From Azorinus chamasolen (Eukaryota; Mollusca; Bivalvia; Cardiida; Solecurtidae): DNA of 64,000 nucleotides. Position numbers and translations under genes: made by a program. Shown here one piece after another: positions 42,096-53,779 of this stretch. The notes under the pieces were generated by a model. That model was not told the DNA's origin, did not search any database, and was given only the letters and a program-made list of their open reading frames with translations. Where the stretch lies: assembly GCA_963576725.1 (NCBI GenBank), contig OY755243.1, positions 74,484,106-74,548,105 on the forward strand, written 5' to 3'. Position 1 is the stretch's first letter. Each line of letters opens with the position of its first letter.

Positions 42096-43301
42096 TTAAA
42101 TGCCGAGTTCTAATTCAACGTCAGATCCTACCGCTAGCCTGACAGGCCTACCATCCGGGGTGACTTTTACAAATACAAAACCATTGTGTGACCAACAGCT
42201 AATAACTTTGCCATTTTCTTTGAGTCCGATCACGCGTTTCAATAATTCACTGGTGGCCTTTATTTTAGTCTCAATGTCAGAGAATGTCACTATCCTGGTC
42301 GGCCTACAGTCACTAGTGATCTTGGCATACACATGTCCATTATGAGTCCAATAGCTCTCAATAACACTTTCTTTCTTCAAGGTACCTATGCACTTTACAA
42401 GCCCAAAATTGGCCCTTGTCAGGTCCTCTGTGACAAAAATTCGACCCGAATTATCCTTCAGATTCTTCTTATTCGAAAAAACCTTGTGCTTCGCCGAGTA
42501 ACACTTAAACTTCACTCATACCTGACGATTGCCTCTGTCATTAGGACGACCTACTGGATGACATCTATCGATGTCACAAGTATCAATTGGTTCTATGTCC
42601 CTTAACACATTTTCATTTAAAAATTTCGTCACCTTGGCAGTTAGTGCCTGTTCCGATGAATCAGGGGCACACCGGAAGTTTGCAATCCTCACAGAATTTC
42701 GCCGACCGTATTGCTCCATATCATTAAGGCCAAAAGACAGCCTTTCCACTTCCTTAGTAAGGTCGTCGACATGAGTCTCTAGCTCCGAAATTTTCCCACA
42801 CTTGTTATCAATGAGATCAGCCTGCTTTTCTATAACTGACTTTTGGTCATTAACGATTACTGTCTGTTGGTTTACTGTGTCCTGGAGAGTTTCATTGGAC
42901 TTGATCAGGTCGTCTAAAATGTTAGCCTTCAGTTCACTGACAGACGCCTTCACTGCTTTCTCTACAGCATCATTAACAACAGAGGACATCATAGACTTAA
43001 TAATTGGCCCAATGCCGTTCACAAACTTTGCATCATTAAAGGTTTGTAGCAGGAGGTCAGTAAAAGGGATGCTTTTCCTACCACTTTCGGGCAAAGCTTC
43101 AGACAGTGCCGGCAGATCAGGGTCCGAGTTTATCCTCTTAACCGCACTCTGTTTCAATAAGGGGGAGCCCTTACGCTTAACCTTGGACTTTGGCCTAGGG
43201 GGTTGCTTCCTACAAGAACCAGTGTTGGACTTACCGGCTAAACCGTTCTCAACATCAGTGTCTGCTGTGTCCATGTCACTTATCCACCCTTCAGAAGCCA
43301 T
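42096..43301 (-). pseudogene. LINE ORF1 (L1-type RNA-binding protein), one nonsense codon
   Basis: The frame runs 401 codons and is broken only by a TGA at 42516-42518. The N-terminus is acidic and then basic (P-R-P-K-S-K-V-K-R-K). Residues ~115-200 form a coiled coil with heptads, then N-D-M-E-Q-Y-G-R-R-N-S-V-R-I, the classic start of the RRM of L1 ORF1p-like (Transposase_22) proteins. A C-terminal domain follows with F-V-T-E-D-L-T-R and W-T-H-N-G-H-V-Y-A-K. That last motif occurs twice, as W-S-H-N-G-F-V-F-V-K ~50 residues later, an internal duplication. Such proteins coat LINE RNA in the cytoplasm as trimers. The matching ORF2 is not adjacent: ~4 kb of MITE-bearing sequence separates it from the ORF2 at 38.1 kb. 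Confidence 0.88.
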
Positions 43302-43724
43302 GACTGTTTACTAAATTTACACAGCACAACACAACTCAACACAACACAAGACTGCACACACTCTTTGTGTCCACGATTACACGGATAACCTGTCCTATAA
43401 CTGGTCTAGGGAGGACAATGGTCCCCGCACACTTTCTATTGTCTACTCTATTGTCACAATACAAAACAGCAATTTCTCTCCAATTTCATATCCCACATCA
43501 AATTTAAAACTTCAGTTAAATGTAATAACCATTCATCATCCAATAACATCCAAATTTCTCACAAAATCAGTCCATCTTCACCACAAATCCTCCGTAAACT
43601 ACGAGAGCAGATTAGCCAAGCCCGCGCATGTCCACCATTTTGTGATTTACACTTTGCAGACTAAGACATTGTTTTCAATATAACAGCTATGGTATGCTCA
43701 TTAGCAGTTTAGCAGTCGATTCAA

Positions 43725-43826
43725 CAGTTACAGTTTGTTCTCAAGCTTTTGATTGGTCAGATTTGAGCCAATCAAAAACTTGAGAACGAACTCAGATTCA
43801 ACTAAAAAGTTTTATAAGCATGGATA
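43725..43826. mobile_element. foldback repeat, family D, left end short
   Basis: gttctcaagcttttgattgg / ccaatcaaaaacttgagaac, then gttttataagcatgga. Left terminus missing. Confidence 0.8.
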
Positions 43827-43844
43827 CAGATAAGATGCGTAAAT

Positions 43845-44035
43845 TAAAATATTTGCAAGTATAACTAACATGACTCGTACAATGTACATGTACTTTTCTT
43901 TATTTCTCCACCAAACCCTATGTTGTGACAACTCTTTAGAATGATCGTCTCGAAGGTAGACGGTTCTAAAGAGTGGTCATATTTTAGTAATAATTATTTG
44001 AGTACACACCGTTATCTGTAGTCCTAAGCTAAGAA
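43845..44035. repeat. dispersed repeat J
   Basis: caccaaaccctatgttgtga and ctctttagaatgatcgtctc with inverse ggttctaaagagtggtcata. The best preserved foldback core of the family. Confidence 0.65.
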
Positions 44036-44126
44036 CAAACTACAGCAGCAGCCTACTAAGAGCGTGCAGTCTCACAAGACAACTGTCGTATTAGATTATA
44101 AGACACAATATTGCAGCCGCTGTTAA

Positions 44127-44621
44127 AGGGGATGTCCCTACATTTGACGCGTTTCATAAACACTTAAAATGTACAAAACTCATTTGTTTATATGCTGAAA
44201 AGTAGTATATCGCAAAAAGCCCCATTCAATTACCTTTTATAATGACAAAACATCCATGTGTTTGATATCGCCGATCCCGGTTTTACTCCCCGATGTTTCA
44301 GTTTTATTCGGGTTGGGTTTTAGTTTCGTAACTGTTCGCCCTATTCGCGATTCTCCGACCACTTCCGATAAAGCAATTACGTAAACAATGGAGGGATCGG
44401 ATGATCATCGGCAAAACGCGGAAGAATTTAACGGAAAAGGCCGATAATATTTTGTTGTAGAACAAAAATTATCAGTATTGATGAAATCGGTTAATTTGTA
44501 TCACGGGGGCATTTTTCGATATAAGTTCAAATTGGGAACCTTCATAATAATGATAGAGCATAACAAACACCAAGTTTTATGATATTATTGAAAATATGCG
44601 ATCATTGTAGGGACTTCCTCT
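44127..44621. mobile_element. 495-bp TTAA element, family H, copy 2 (inverted)
   Basis: TTAA at 44123-44126 and 44622-44625. aggggatgtccctacatttg to tgtagggacttcctct. Same length as copy 1 at 9679-10173 and highly similar across it. Confidence 0.92.
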
Positions 44622-44810
44622 TTAAGTGTAAACTTGTGAGGCACAATGTCAGACTCGACACCTTTGCACCATGTAGAAATCTCCTATTAAATCCGTTTGA
44701 TGTGTTTCCTATATCTTACCCTATGTATGCAAACCAGAAACATACCAGACAGAAAGCAATGAATGTCATTCTATCACTTAACAACCAACGATATAGCTTC
44801 TCCATATTAA

Positions 44811-45052
44811 CCCTTCTCTTGCTGAATTTTAAAACACATTTCTCCTTCTTTACCCATACCCTGTTGTATAATTACACATATCTTCACTGTGAACACGTAT
44901 GTCGCTGTGCAATCACTGCTGTCGAGTGCACTGGTTGCACAATCAACTTGTAAATAGTGCAGACCCTGATGAGACAACTCCTGCAGGAGCTGTCTCATCT
45001 GGGTCTTCACTATTTACAGGTAAGTATATTGACGTGAATAGCAAGCGAAGTG
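44811..45052. mobile_element. TTAA MITE, family F, with central hairpin
   Basis: TTAA both sides (44807-44810, 45053-45056). cccttctcttgctgaatttt to gcaagcgaagtg. A 70-bp palindrome sits at 44949-45018 (tgtaaatagtgcagaccctg ...), absent in 5209-5393. Confidence 0.92.
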
Positions 45053-45105
45053 TTAATATGAAGCCGTCACGAAACACTCTAATATTCAGTGCCCGGATCA
45101 ATTAT

Positions 45106-45344
45106 CCCTTTCCCTGATGAATATTCATGTATGAAATAATGACGTCCTGAATATTAATAAGATTATTTTTATGATGGCATATGAACACATGATATTTTGC
45201 TCAGACAGAAACTGTAGAATCAGATCTATATTACAACATAAGCAATCAGAGCAGACCCTGATCAGACAGCTCCTACAGGAGCCATCTGATCTGGATCTAC
45301 TCTGTTTGCAGATGCGTCAAAATGCGCTTACATAAGGGAAAGGG
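45106..45344. mobile_element. TTAA MITE, family B, near-consensus
   Basis: ccctttccctgatgaatatt to cataagggaaaggg TTAA (45345-45348). Left flank TTAT. Centre agctcctacaggagcc. Confidence 0.92.
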
Positions 45345-45413
45345 TTAAAAAGGAATATGTGATAATTAAATCAGTTTGAATCGATCTCATGCGTATTTCA
45401 CAGCTTTAGTTAA

Positions 45414-45619
45414 CCTTTATCCCGCTGAGCAAACTTTCTTTGTAGAATACGTCATCGATTTCAGATATCATAGTTGAATTATCTTGCATTGCTTTTCAAC
45501 AGCACGGTTAGAGTATTAAACAGTTTGGATCCCGATGAGACGCCGAGTTACTCGGCGTCTCATCTGTATCCAAACTATTTACAAAGGTAATTACTCAACC
45601 GCCCGCAGCAGGCTAAAGG
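45414..45619. mobile_element. TTAA MITE, family E variant
   Basis: TTAA both sides (45410-45413, 45620-45623). cctttatcccgctgagcaaa to cccgcagcaggctaaagg. Perfect central palindrome gagacgccgagttactcggc in aaacagtttggatcc arms. Confidence 0.9.
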
Positions 45620-45654
45620 TTAAAATGAGAAGAATTAGGTAATTATTCAATTAA

Positions 45655-45878
45655 CCCTTTCCCTCACACAAACGTGTTTTCATGCATTTGCAAACAAGGT
45701 AGACCCAGATCAGACGGCTCCTAGAGGAGCCGTCTGATCAGGATCTACTCTGTTTGCTAATAGCATTTGATAGAACTGTTTCTACAATGTTCCACATTCC
45801 ATATTTCTTTATAACTATTTTGTTAATGAATATTCAGTAGGTATTGAAATTTGGCTTAAATACAGAACAGGGAAAGGG
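45655..45878. mobile_element. TTAA MITE, family B, reversed, complete
   Basis: TTAA both sides (45651-45654, 45879-45882). ccctttccctcacacaaacg to acagggaaaggg. Perfect hairpin agacggctcctagaggagcc. Confidence 0.93.
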
Positions 45879-45882
45879 TTAA

Positions 45883-47133
45883 ATAAATGTAATAGTGTTC
45901 ATTCACCATAACTAACCCGATTAACCTTTGAATATATAAACTACTCATCAGTATTCCATATTTGATACACAGCAAATTTGATCAAATGTAACCAACAACC
46001 AATAAGGGAGGTAATCATGTATGTGCAGAATTACAGTCAATCTAATGCCGCAGACCTAGCGACACTTACTACAAGTATTCTTGAAAAAGTAGTTGTGTTG
46101 TTGAATTTCAGATGTGTTATAACATGCCGCACTTACAAGCGGTAATCAGTGAAGCAGAACCTAAACAAGCGAAAGTGTTAACACTGCAGTGAACTATTTT
46201 AAGCACATTTATACGAGTATATGATTAACCGTTTTCTAAAGGATTGCACAGACAGCGCAACATTTGTACCAACACCGACGTTATGCTCTTATCTCCACTA
46301 TCAGGAACCGCACTCCACCAGCCCCCAGTCATCCACGCCTAGTGACAAAACTAAGACCATCAAATATACCAGCATACTAAAAAATTATATAAGTTAAACC
46401 ATGTAATATTTATAGTACACCGGTTAAGATAGCATGTGACTCAACCATATGTATATCACAACATACCATGATACGTTTAAAAAAGTAAAACGTCTGAAGT
46501 GTGTACACAACAGAAACAGTCTTGCGTTTTCGCTTTACTGGCGTAAGGTGTGTCTGACTAGGAGTAAGATCTATAACAAAAGGACCTAACGAAGACATAT
46601 TAGAAAGGGTATCCGTGTAGGTTGATGGGCTAGAAGGTCAAGGGGATAAACAGTTGTAAATATATATAGATGTGTTTCTCTTCAATAGCCATCTAACTCG
46701 TTGTATGTTGGAGATACTTTAGTTGACCATGGGTTCCAATCTCGGCAGGGACTCATACTCTGTCATAACTAAAAAAGAATATAGGACGCACTGAAGAAAA
46801 CTCTCTTCTGTTGATATCATCCCCTCGTCAAATCTTTTTTTATCACAGCGAGTCGACGAACTTCATATTGTGGATTGATAATGCTTGCTGCTTTTGAATT
46901 CAGTTTTGTGAAGTTTCGTGATAAATGTCACTATTGCCCGAGTGGCAATGGACACACTGACTCGAATCATATTTATGAGATATGGAAAGCACATGATTAC
47001 GCTTGGCTAAATATATAATGATGGAGGATCCGCGTCTTTTATGCGGGTGAAATTCAAGGCATAGCTCAGGATGTATTCAGTATTTAAACGAGCTCGGTTA
47101 GTACTTTTTGGGACACTCACCAAGTACAGGGCG
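45883..47133. other. no gene or repeat recognised
   Basis: Short frames only and no family seen elsewhere in the window. Confidence 0.4.
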
Positions 47134-47760
47134 TCCCTAAAAAATGCAACACCTTATAAATATGTAAATATCTCTATTGTTTTTTCATCTATGATATTAT
47201 GTTAATTACACATATAATGCAAATCACTTTGACATCTTTATGCCACATTTCAGTTCTATACAAAGTACAAATATTTATCTGAATATACTAAAACACGCTT
47301 TGCACAGGTTTTGACTTTTCAGTAGTCAATACAAAAACACCGTTATTATGGTAAAAGTTTTTATTGCCATTAGTTCCATTCTGTGGATATAGATTAAATG
47401 GTTGTATATTATCACAGCAAAAGTAAAACAAATAAAAACTGCTGACTTGCATAACAAAAATGCACAAAATTTAATGCTAAAATGGATTTATAATCCAAAT
47501 AATCTAAGATAACAAAGGACTATTTAACAAAATACACTTCTGTGTCCTAACGCGCACCTCTGCTACTGATTTTCTAGCCAATCTTGTGCATGGCAAAGAC
47601 ACAACCTCCCGTTGATTTTTTTGTATTGATTACAGTGAAACGGCAAAAACCTGTGCAAAGCATTTTTGAGTACCTTTGGTAAAATTATCTTTTTAAAAAA
47701 GTATATGAAATTTTAATTTGAAATTTGACCGACTTGTGTAGAAATAATTTGTCTTTAAGC
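47134..47760. mobile_element. imperfect inverted-repeat element, mariner-like left end
   Basis: tacagggcgtccctaaaaaa resembles the CAGGGTGTCCC end at 29676. Internally aaacacgctttgcacaggtt (~47288) pairs with aaaaacctgtgcaaagcatt (~47646). The right terminus is not clear. Confidence 0.5.
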
Positions 47761-47889
47761 GGACATAAGATGGGAAAATAGTAAAACAGGGAGAGCCACA
47801 TACGAAAAGACACCATCAAACAATAAACGGCACAGCCACAAGATAAAACATAACGGGACGCATATCAAGACGAAAAACATTAAACACGA

Positions 47890-49806
47890 GTGTGTCCATG
47901 CATATTTGCTTACCAGGACAGGTGCCGAGGATACACCCGTGCAATGTTACGAATTTTTATTTATGCAAACTACGTAGGTCAGGGTCCAGGTCAAATTGTT
48001 CGAGCTATACCGGCTCAGATGGCATACCTTCCCGTTTCATTAAAGATGGGTCATGTGTTATTGTTGGTCCTATAACCCATATAATGTTGAATGTTTATTT
48101 TATAAAATACTCAAAAGGGTTGTATATGACCAAATTGTATCCTATTTCAGAAGCAAAGATATACTCTATAAGTTCCAATCAGGCTTCAGAAGCGGCTACT
48201 GCATCGATTCATGTTCGATACACCTCACTGATTTTATCAGAAAAGAAAATGGAGATGGCAATTTTGTTGGCATGGTAATGTTAGATCTGCAAAAGCCTTT
48301 TGATACAGTAGACCACTCTATACTTTTAATGAAACTTGAAGCATCTGGCCTTGGAAATGACATCATAACTTGGTTGTTGTCGTACCTTTCTGATCGGCGC
48401 CAGCTTGTTGATGTATCTGGAACCTTTTCTTCTACTGAAACTGTTACCTGTGGTATGCCTCAATGATATATTCTGGACCCTCTCCTGTTTTTACTTTATG
48501 TTAATGACATGTCAGCTGTTGTTAGAAATAAGCGTATGCTTTATGCTGATGACTCAGTTATACTTGTTTCAGGCAAACGATTGTCCTCTGTCGAAATGAC
48601 ACTCTCTGAAGATGTTGGCAGACAAAGCCTGTGGTTAATTGATAAAAAGTTATCATTACATTTAGGCAAGACATACTCTATTGTTTTTGGCTCAAAGCAT
48701 AAACTGAAAGCAATATCTCATTTAAATATATGTTGTAATGTCACACCTATTAAATCAGCACCTTATGGCAATTATCTTGGTGTAACTTTAGATCAACATT
48801 TGTCTTTTAATGGTATGGCAGAATCAATTATAAAGAAGGCCAATGCCAGGCTTAAATATCTTAACCGGAAGAAGGATTTCCTTACACAACATACTAAAAG
48901 CTGCTTGTTATTGATCTAATTCATTGTCATTATGATCATGCTTGTGCTGTTTGGTATAATGGAATATCAACATCTCTTAGACTTAAATTGCAAACGACAA
49001 AAAACAAGCTGATTAGATTTATTTTAAATCTTGATTCAAAAAGTCATGTAGGGTATCAACATTTTAAATCCATTGATTAGCTGCATGTTGACAAGAGAAT
49101 TGATCAAATTATACTATGTCATGTGTTCAAAATTACCTGATTACATGTATGATTATTTAACATTGCAAACCTCTGTACACTCTTTTAATACCAGACTAAA
49201 AGAAAACGATGGTTTCAGTTTGCCAAAAGTAAAAGGTGCTGCACCAGATTCTTTCTTTTATACTGGATCTAAACTTTGGAACAGCTTACTGAGATAAACA
49301 ACTTATCTTCCTTCAAGCCAGCAATCAAGAGTCACTTAATGAGCAATATTACTTCTTAGTATTGTTTATATTTATACAGCATTTAAATGAGTTCGACTGC
49401 TATGTTTTTTTTTTATTAAATTTCGGCAAACAACTTATTCTATCATGTACTATTATCAATTACTTTACCGATGCATAACTTTACGTTTTAAATGAAGAGA
49501 ATGTGATACAACAATGGTGTACCCCTATTTCTGTCTGTGACTGTGATAGTATTTTTAAATCTAATTGCTTTTGATGCCACAGTTTAGTATTCTATTTAAT
49601 AATATGACTTACAATTTTATTCATGTGATATAGCAATAGCATTCACTTGTGATAGTACTATGTATTCATATTATATCTTAAATCCCCTCTCTCTATGTCA
49701 TGCCACCTGTGATAAGGACCACACTGGAAACAAGAGCATGCTCGTTATTGTGTTATCCTTGTGAACCATATTATGTTTTCTGTTAGCCGAAATAAATCTA
49801 TCTATA
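47890..49806 (+). mobile_element. second LINE, 5'-truncated, plus strand
   Basis: Only the reverse-transcriptase region and 3' end remain. After the last frame comes ~500 bp of AT-rich 3' sequence ending ccgaaataaatctatctata, an AATAAA followed by a TCTA-type short repeat, as in CR1- and jockey-like LINE tails. The 5' edge, near 47.9 kb, cuts into the frame, which fits truncated target-primed insertion. No target duplication could be confirmed. Confidence 0.8.
47892..49297 (+). pseudogene. reverse transcriptase fragment, jockey/CR1-like
   Basis: The pieces are 47892-~48070 (G-S-D-G-I-P-S-R-F-I-K-D-G), then another frame at ~48070-48919 with F-Q-S-G-F-R-S-G, motif A (V-M-L-D-L-Q-K-P-F-D-T-V-D-H), a broken motif B and Y-A-D-D-S. 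Motif B reads G-M-P-Q then TGA at 48464-48466 where glycine is expected. A third frame carries L-I-H-C-H-Y-D-H-A-C-A-V-W-Y and a TAG where tryptophan is usual, and a last piece ends G-S-K-L-W-N-S-L-L-R. Motif A and C aspartates survive, but at least two frame changes and two nonsense codons kill it. It is not a copy of the 34-38 kb element: motif A and flanks differ clearly. Confidence 0.88.
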
Positions 49807-49809
49807 TAA

Positions 49810-50470
49810 CAAAGTTGCAAACTCTTATCAGCGCGCATTCATCATTTATTGAACACAACAAGTACGTATATGTATCACCGGACGTATATCTGTCTCTGGA
49901 TCCCAAGTGGAAAAATCAGTAGATGAGTTACGATGACTGTTATACGAGCATTACCCGGCTGTAAACACGAGTGAACACGATATGGTGTGGCACATTACCC
50001 AACTATTCTGTGTAGGCCTTGTGTAGTGTAGAACATGTTAGGCGCCAGTTGTCACGGCCTTAGCTCAAGTGGTAGTTTTGACTTGTTGCCCTCGTTGTAC
50101 GTGACAACAATATTTAGTGGGTCCAAGGACTCTTCGTCTACAGGGGCGGTGTAAGTACAACACCACTGTCTATCAACAACGCCGGAAATAGCTACCAGAC
50201 GAAGCGAAAACTGATAACGGAGACACCGACTGGTTATTGATTTGATATGGTTATAGTAAATATGAAATGTCTAGCATTGCTATGTTTTAAATTACTAGTA
50301 GAAATACCAACCGATGATTACATGGTTTCTGATCAATTCAAATTCACGTACATGTATGTAAATCATTTTGGGTTCATTATTCTCGGATTTGTACAACCGA
50401 ATTAAGTTATAGTCTATTTTCAGTCCGAATGACCGCTCAGCCGACAGTAAATTTACTCCCCTGGTCATTA
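49810..50470. other. no gene; weak tRNA-like block at ~50055
   Basis: ccttagctcaagtggtagtt resembles a box A, but no box B follows at the right distance. Nothing else supported. Confidence 0.35.
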
Positions 50471-50477
50471 ACCTACA

Positions 50478-50682
50478 CTATTGAGCACTGCTAACATATG
50501 GGGCAATCATGCCGCAGTACTGGCGAGTGGCCCTCACAGGTACCCATTTTAACCCCTGGGTGGAGAGGAGGTGCGGGTGGTAGATACGGAAAAGCGTCTC
50601 TGAAATTTCCGGGAAGGATCGGCATTTGAACCCCGGACCTCCGGACTGATAGTCAAGCGCGTTACCACTAGACCACCACACA
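50478..50682 (-). mobile_element. tRNA-derived SINE, minus strand
   Basis: Read on the minus strand: gtggtctagtggtaacgcgc (box A), ggggttcaaatgccga (box B), then ~150 bp of unrelated body with tggagaggaggtgcgggtgg on the plus strand. The tRNA-like head is not a functional tRNA gene. A 20-bp direct repeat (caccacagcgaattag) lies at its 5' side. Confidence 0.75.
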
Positions 50683-50719
50683 CCACAGCGAATTAGACAC
50701 ACACCACAGCGAATTAGCA

Positions 50720-50990
50720 GCGAAGACGTCAAAAACGTATTCACAATTACTTTTCTAATCCTCCGACACACGATTTCACACATTCCTTGTCATAATACAA
50801 CGTATACACTCTTATGTCAGCGTAGATTTCAGAATACAATCGAAATTGGCTTTAAATTTGATAGAAGAACAAGAGTACCGCATACAGTACATAATACGCC
50901 CACTTGCAAACGTTCTCTGATTCAACATGCCTTATAAGTGTTGACATTTTCTAATCTGTGCTTCAGATCTTGATTTCCATATTAAGGTGA
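50720..50990. other. no gene or repeat recognised
   Basis: Nothing supported. Confidence 0.35.
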
Positions 50991-52785
50991 TACTATTTTT
51001 TTAAACAATGAAGTGAATATCTTATTAAATAAAAAAGTTACAGCTAATCCTCATTTTTGCAGATTTTTGTAAAGTGCAACGGCCATAACTCTGTAAAGAC
51101 AAACTGAATGAACCTCAAAATAAACTCAGCTTCGAATGTTGTTGCTTAAAACATTTGTGTTAAGTTTCATTTATATCATTTTAATAGTTTTCCCAGAAAA
51201 CAACAGACAAACTTAAAGTTGACCGACTAACAAAGCAACGAACACACGAAGTTCAAGGACCATAACTTTAGAATAAAATGACACCAAACCCCCGCAATAT
51301 ATGTGAAAATTCACATTAAGGTTTAACCATATAAAAAATTGAAGTAAATATCATTTCAAATGAAAAAAGTTATGGCCATCCTCATATTTCCATAGATTTG
51401 CATTATTTTTTAAGTGCAAGGGCAATAACTCTGAAATGAAAAATCAAATGATCCTCGACTTAGCCTCAGGTCTTGATGCATTAAACATGTGTATGAAGTT
51501 TCATTAATATCTGTCAGTTTTGCCAGAAAACAGCGGACAAACTATTTGCATATATTTGCATTTTTTTAAGTAAAAGGGCAATAACTCAGAAACGAAAAAT
51601 CAAATAAACCTCAAAATCGACTCAGCATCAGATCTTGATGCATTAAACATTTTTTTGAAGTTTCATTAATATCTCTCAAATAGTTTCCCCAGAAAACAGC
51701 GGACAAACTATTTACATGTACATGTGTATTTGTATTATTTTTTAAGTAAAAGGGCCATAACTCCGACACGACAAATCAAATGAACCTCAGAATAGACTCA
51801 GCTTCAGATCTTGATGCATTAAACATTTTTGTGAAGTTTCATTAATATCTCTCAAATAGTTTTCCCAGAAAACAGCGGACAAACTATTTGCATATTTTTT
51901 AAGGACAAGGGCCATAACTCTGAAATGAAAAATCAAATGAACGTCAGAATCCACTCAGCTTCAGATCTTGATGCATTAAACATTTGTGTGAAGATTCATT
52001 AATATCTGTCAAATAGTTTTCCCAGAAAGCAGCGGACAAACTATTTGCATGTATTTGTATTATTTTTTAAGTAAAAGGGCCATAACTCCGAAACGACAAA
52101 TCAAATGAACCTCAGAATAGACTCAGCTTCAGATCTTGATGCATTAAACATTTTTGTGAAGTTTCATTAATATCTCTCAAATAGTTTTCCCAGAAAACAG
52201 CGGAAAAACTATTTGCATCATATTTTTTAAGGACATGGGCCATAACTCTGAAATGAAAAATCAAATGAACGTCAGAATCCACTCAGCTTCAGATCTTGAT
52301 GCATTAAACATTTGTGTGAAGATTCATTAATATATGTCAAATAGTTTTCCCAGAAAACAGCGGACAAACTATTTGCATATATTTGCATTATGTTTTTAAT
52401 AAAAGGGCCATAACTCCGAAACGACAAATCAAATGAACCTCAGAATCGACTCGGCTTCAGACCTTGATGCATTAAACATTTGTGTGAAGGTTCATTAATA
52501 TCTCTAAAATAGTTTTCCCAGAAAACAGCGGACAAACTATTTGCATATTTGTTAAGGACAAGGGCCATAACTCTGAAATGAAAAATCAAATGAACCTCAG
52601 AATCAACTCAGCTTCAGATCATGATGCATTTAACATTTGTGTGAAGTTTCATTAATATCTGTCAAATAGTTTTCCCAGAAAACAGCGGACAAACAAAATG
52701 TTGACGGACGAACGAACGAACGAACGGACGGATGGACAGGGCCACGACAATATACGACCACCTTTAATAGATGGGCGTATAAAAA
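50991..52785 (+). repeat. tandem array of ~160-bp units ending in a GACGAACGAACG tail
   Basis: About ten units of aaactatttgcatattt, taagtaaaagggccataact, ctgaaatgaaaaatcaaatg, aacctcagaatc, gacatcagcttcagatcttg-type, atgcattaaacatttgtgtg, aagtttcattaatatctctc, aatagttttcccagaaaaca. Units 5-10 are very alike, outer ones diverge. The array ends gacggacgaacgaacgaacg, then gggcgtataaaaataa, as in the sugar-tail repeats at 16860 and 31800. Confidence 0.9.
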
Positions 52786-53085
52786 TAAGGTGTGTATGGC
52801 GAATGGGTAAATGTGTTATGAAGTCTGTACGGCGAATAGCTTCCGATGTGTACGGTGTATAGCAATATATTTACTGCTATGAAGACTGTTTAGCAAATAG
52901 CTTGTGTGGTGTGCGGTGTTTTATGGCTAGAATTTATTTAGTCGTTCCCTGAGGCCAGTGGTATGAAAATAAACTGACACCCCATGTTTATCATGAACAT
53001 GTCATTGATCTAGAAATAAAATGTAGGTTGAGCAATAGCAACTGAGGAAACTTTTAGAAGGAACAATTGGCAGAGTATCCAGTGT

Positions 53086-53187
53086 CGATGCTTATAAAAC
53101 TTTTAGTTGAGTCTTTGGCTCAAATCTGACCAATTAAAAGCTTGAGAACTCAAATCTGACCAATCAAAAGCTTGACAACGAACTATA
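53086..53187. mobile_element. foldback repeat, family D, truncated
   Basis: gatgcttataaaacttttag and two ctcaaatctgaccaat blocks; right arm cut at cttgacaacgaact. Shares its shortened left arm with 6689-6828. Confidence 0.78.
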
Positions 53188-53458
53188 TAAATAGTTTGGG
53201 TTGTATGGATTTGCTGTATGACCGATGTGTTAATATTTGTATAGAATAATAAGTTATAATGCGCTGTCTTTTAGTGCAATAACAATCAAAAGAAACTTTA
53301 TCAATGGTGAAACTATAAGGATAAAAAAATCCGCATAAAGACTGTACGTGTTGGGAGTCTTACAAACTGCACATCATTCCTGGTTGTGAAGAAGTGCGCT
53401 TGCAGTGGATCAAAGATTTCAACGTCAGCCGCGAAGACTACAAGCCAACTTCTAAAGA

Positions 53459-53756
53459 CAGGAGCGTAGCTAGCGATACGCACATACGCAGGTGCGTAAC
53501 ATCAACCTGATAGGCAAAAACATTATTATGGCCAAAATGGTACACAAACTCGAAGGCTAAGTGGAGGTTGACTTTGATAAACGTTCTGTCTTGTCATGCA
53601 AGATTTAACCATATCATACTGACGCCTATTGACGCCTCTGTAAAAGTCACTTTTTAAAGCCACTCAATTCTAAATTTTCCCGGGAGAGCAAGCCCCCCCA
53701 CCCCGACCCCTATATCCACGGTGCGTAAACTATATTTGGATTCAGCTTCGCTCCTG
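53459..53756. mobile_element. possible hAT-like element, ~298 bp
   Basis: caggagcgtagctagc and the inverse end cagcttcgctcctg. Inside are a family C scrap (~53600-53690, ctgacgcctattgacgcctc) and a C-rich run near the right end. No clear target duplication. Confidence 0.5.
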
Positions 53757-53779
53757 AAATGTCATAGATGTAGTAAGTG

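Noticed and set aside
34706..43301. One full-length 9-kb LINE with ORF1 and ORF2
   Set aside because: The 4-kb gap contains old MITE scraps rather than coding or UTR-like LINE sequence, so linkage is not supported.
42516..43314. Plus-strand frames over the ORF1 region (170 codons and others)
   Set aside because: Antisense shadows of the coiled-coil ORF1.
50620..50682. tRNA gene on the minus strand
   Set aside because: The head has tRNA boxes, but the acceptor stem does not pair and a SINE-like body continues.
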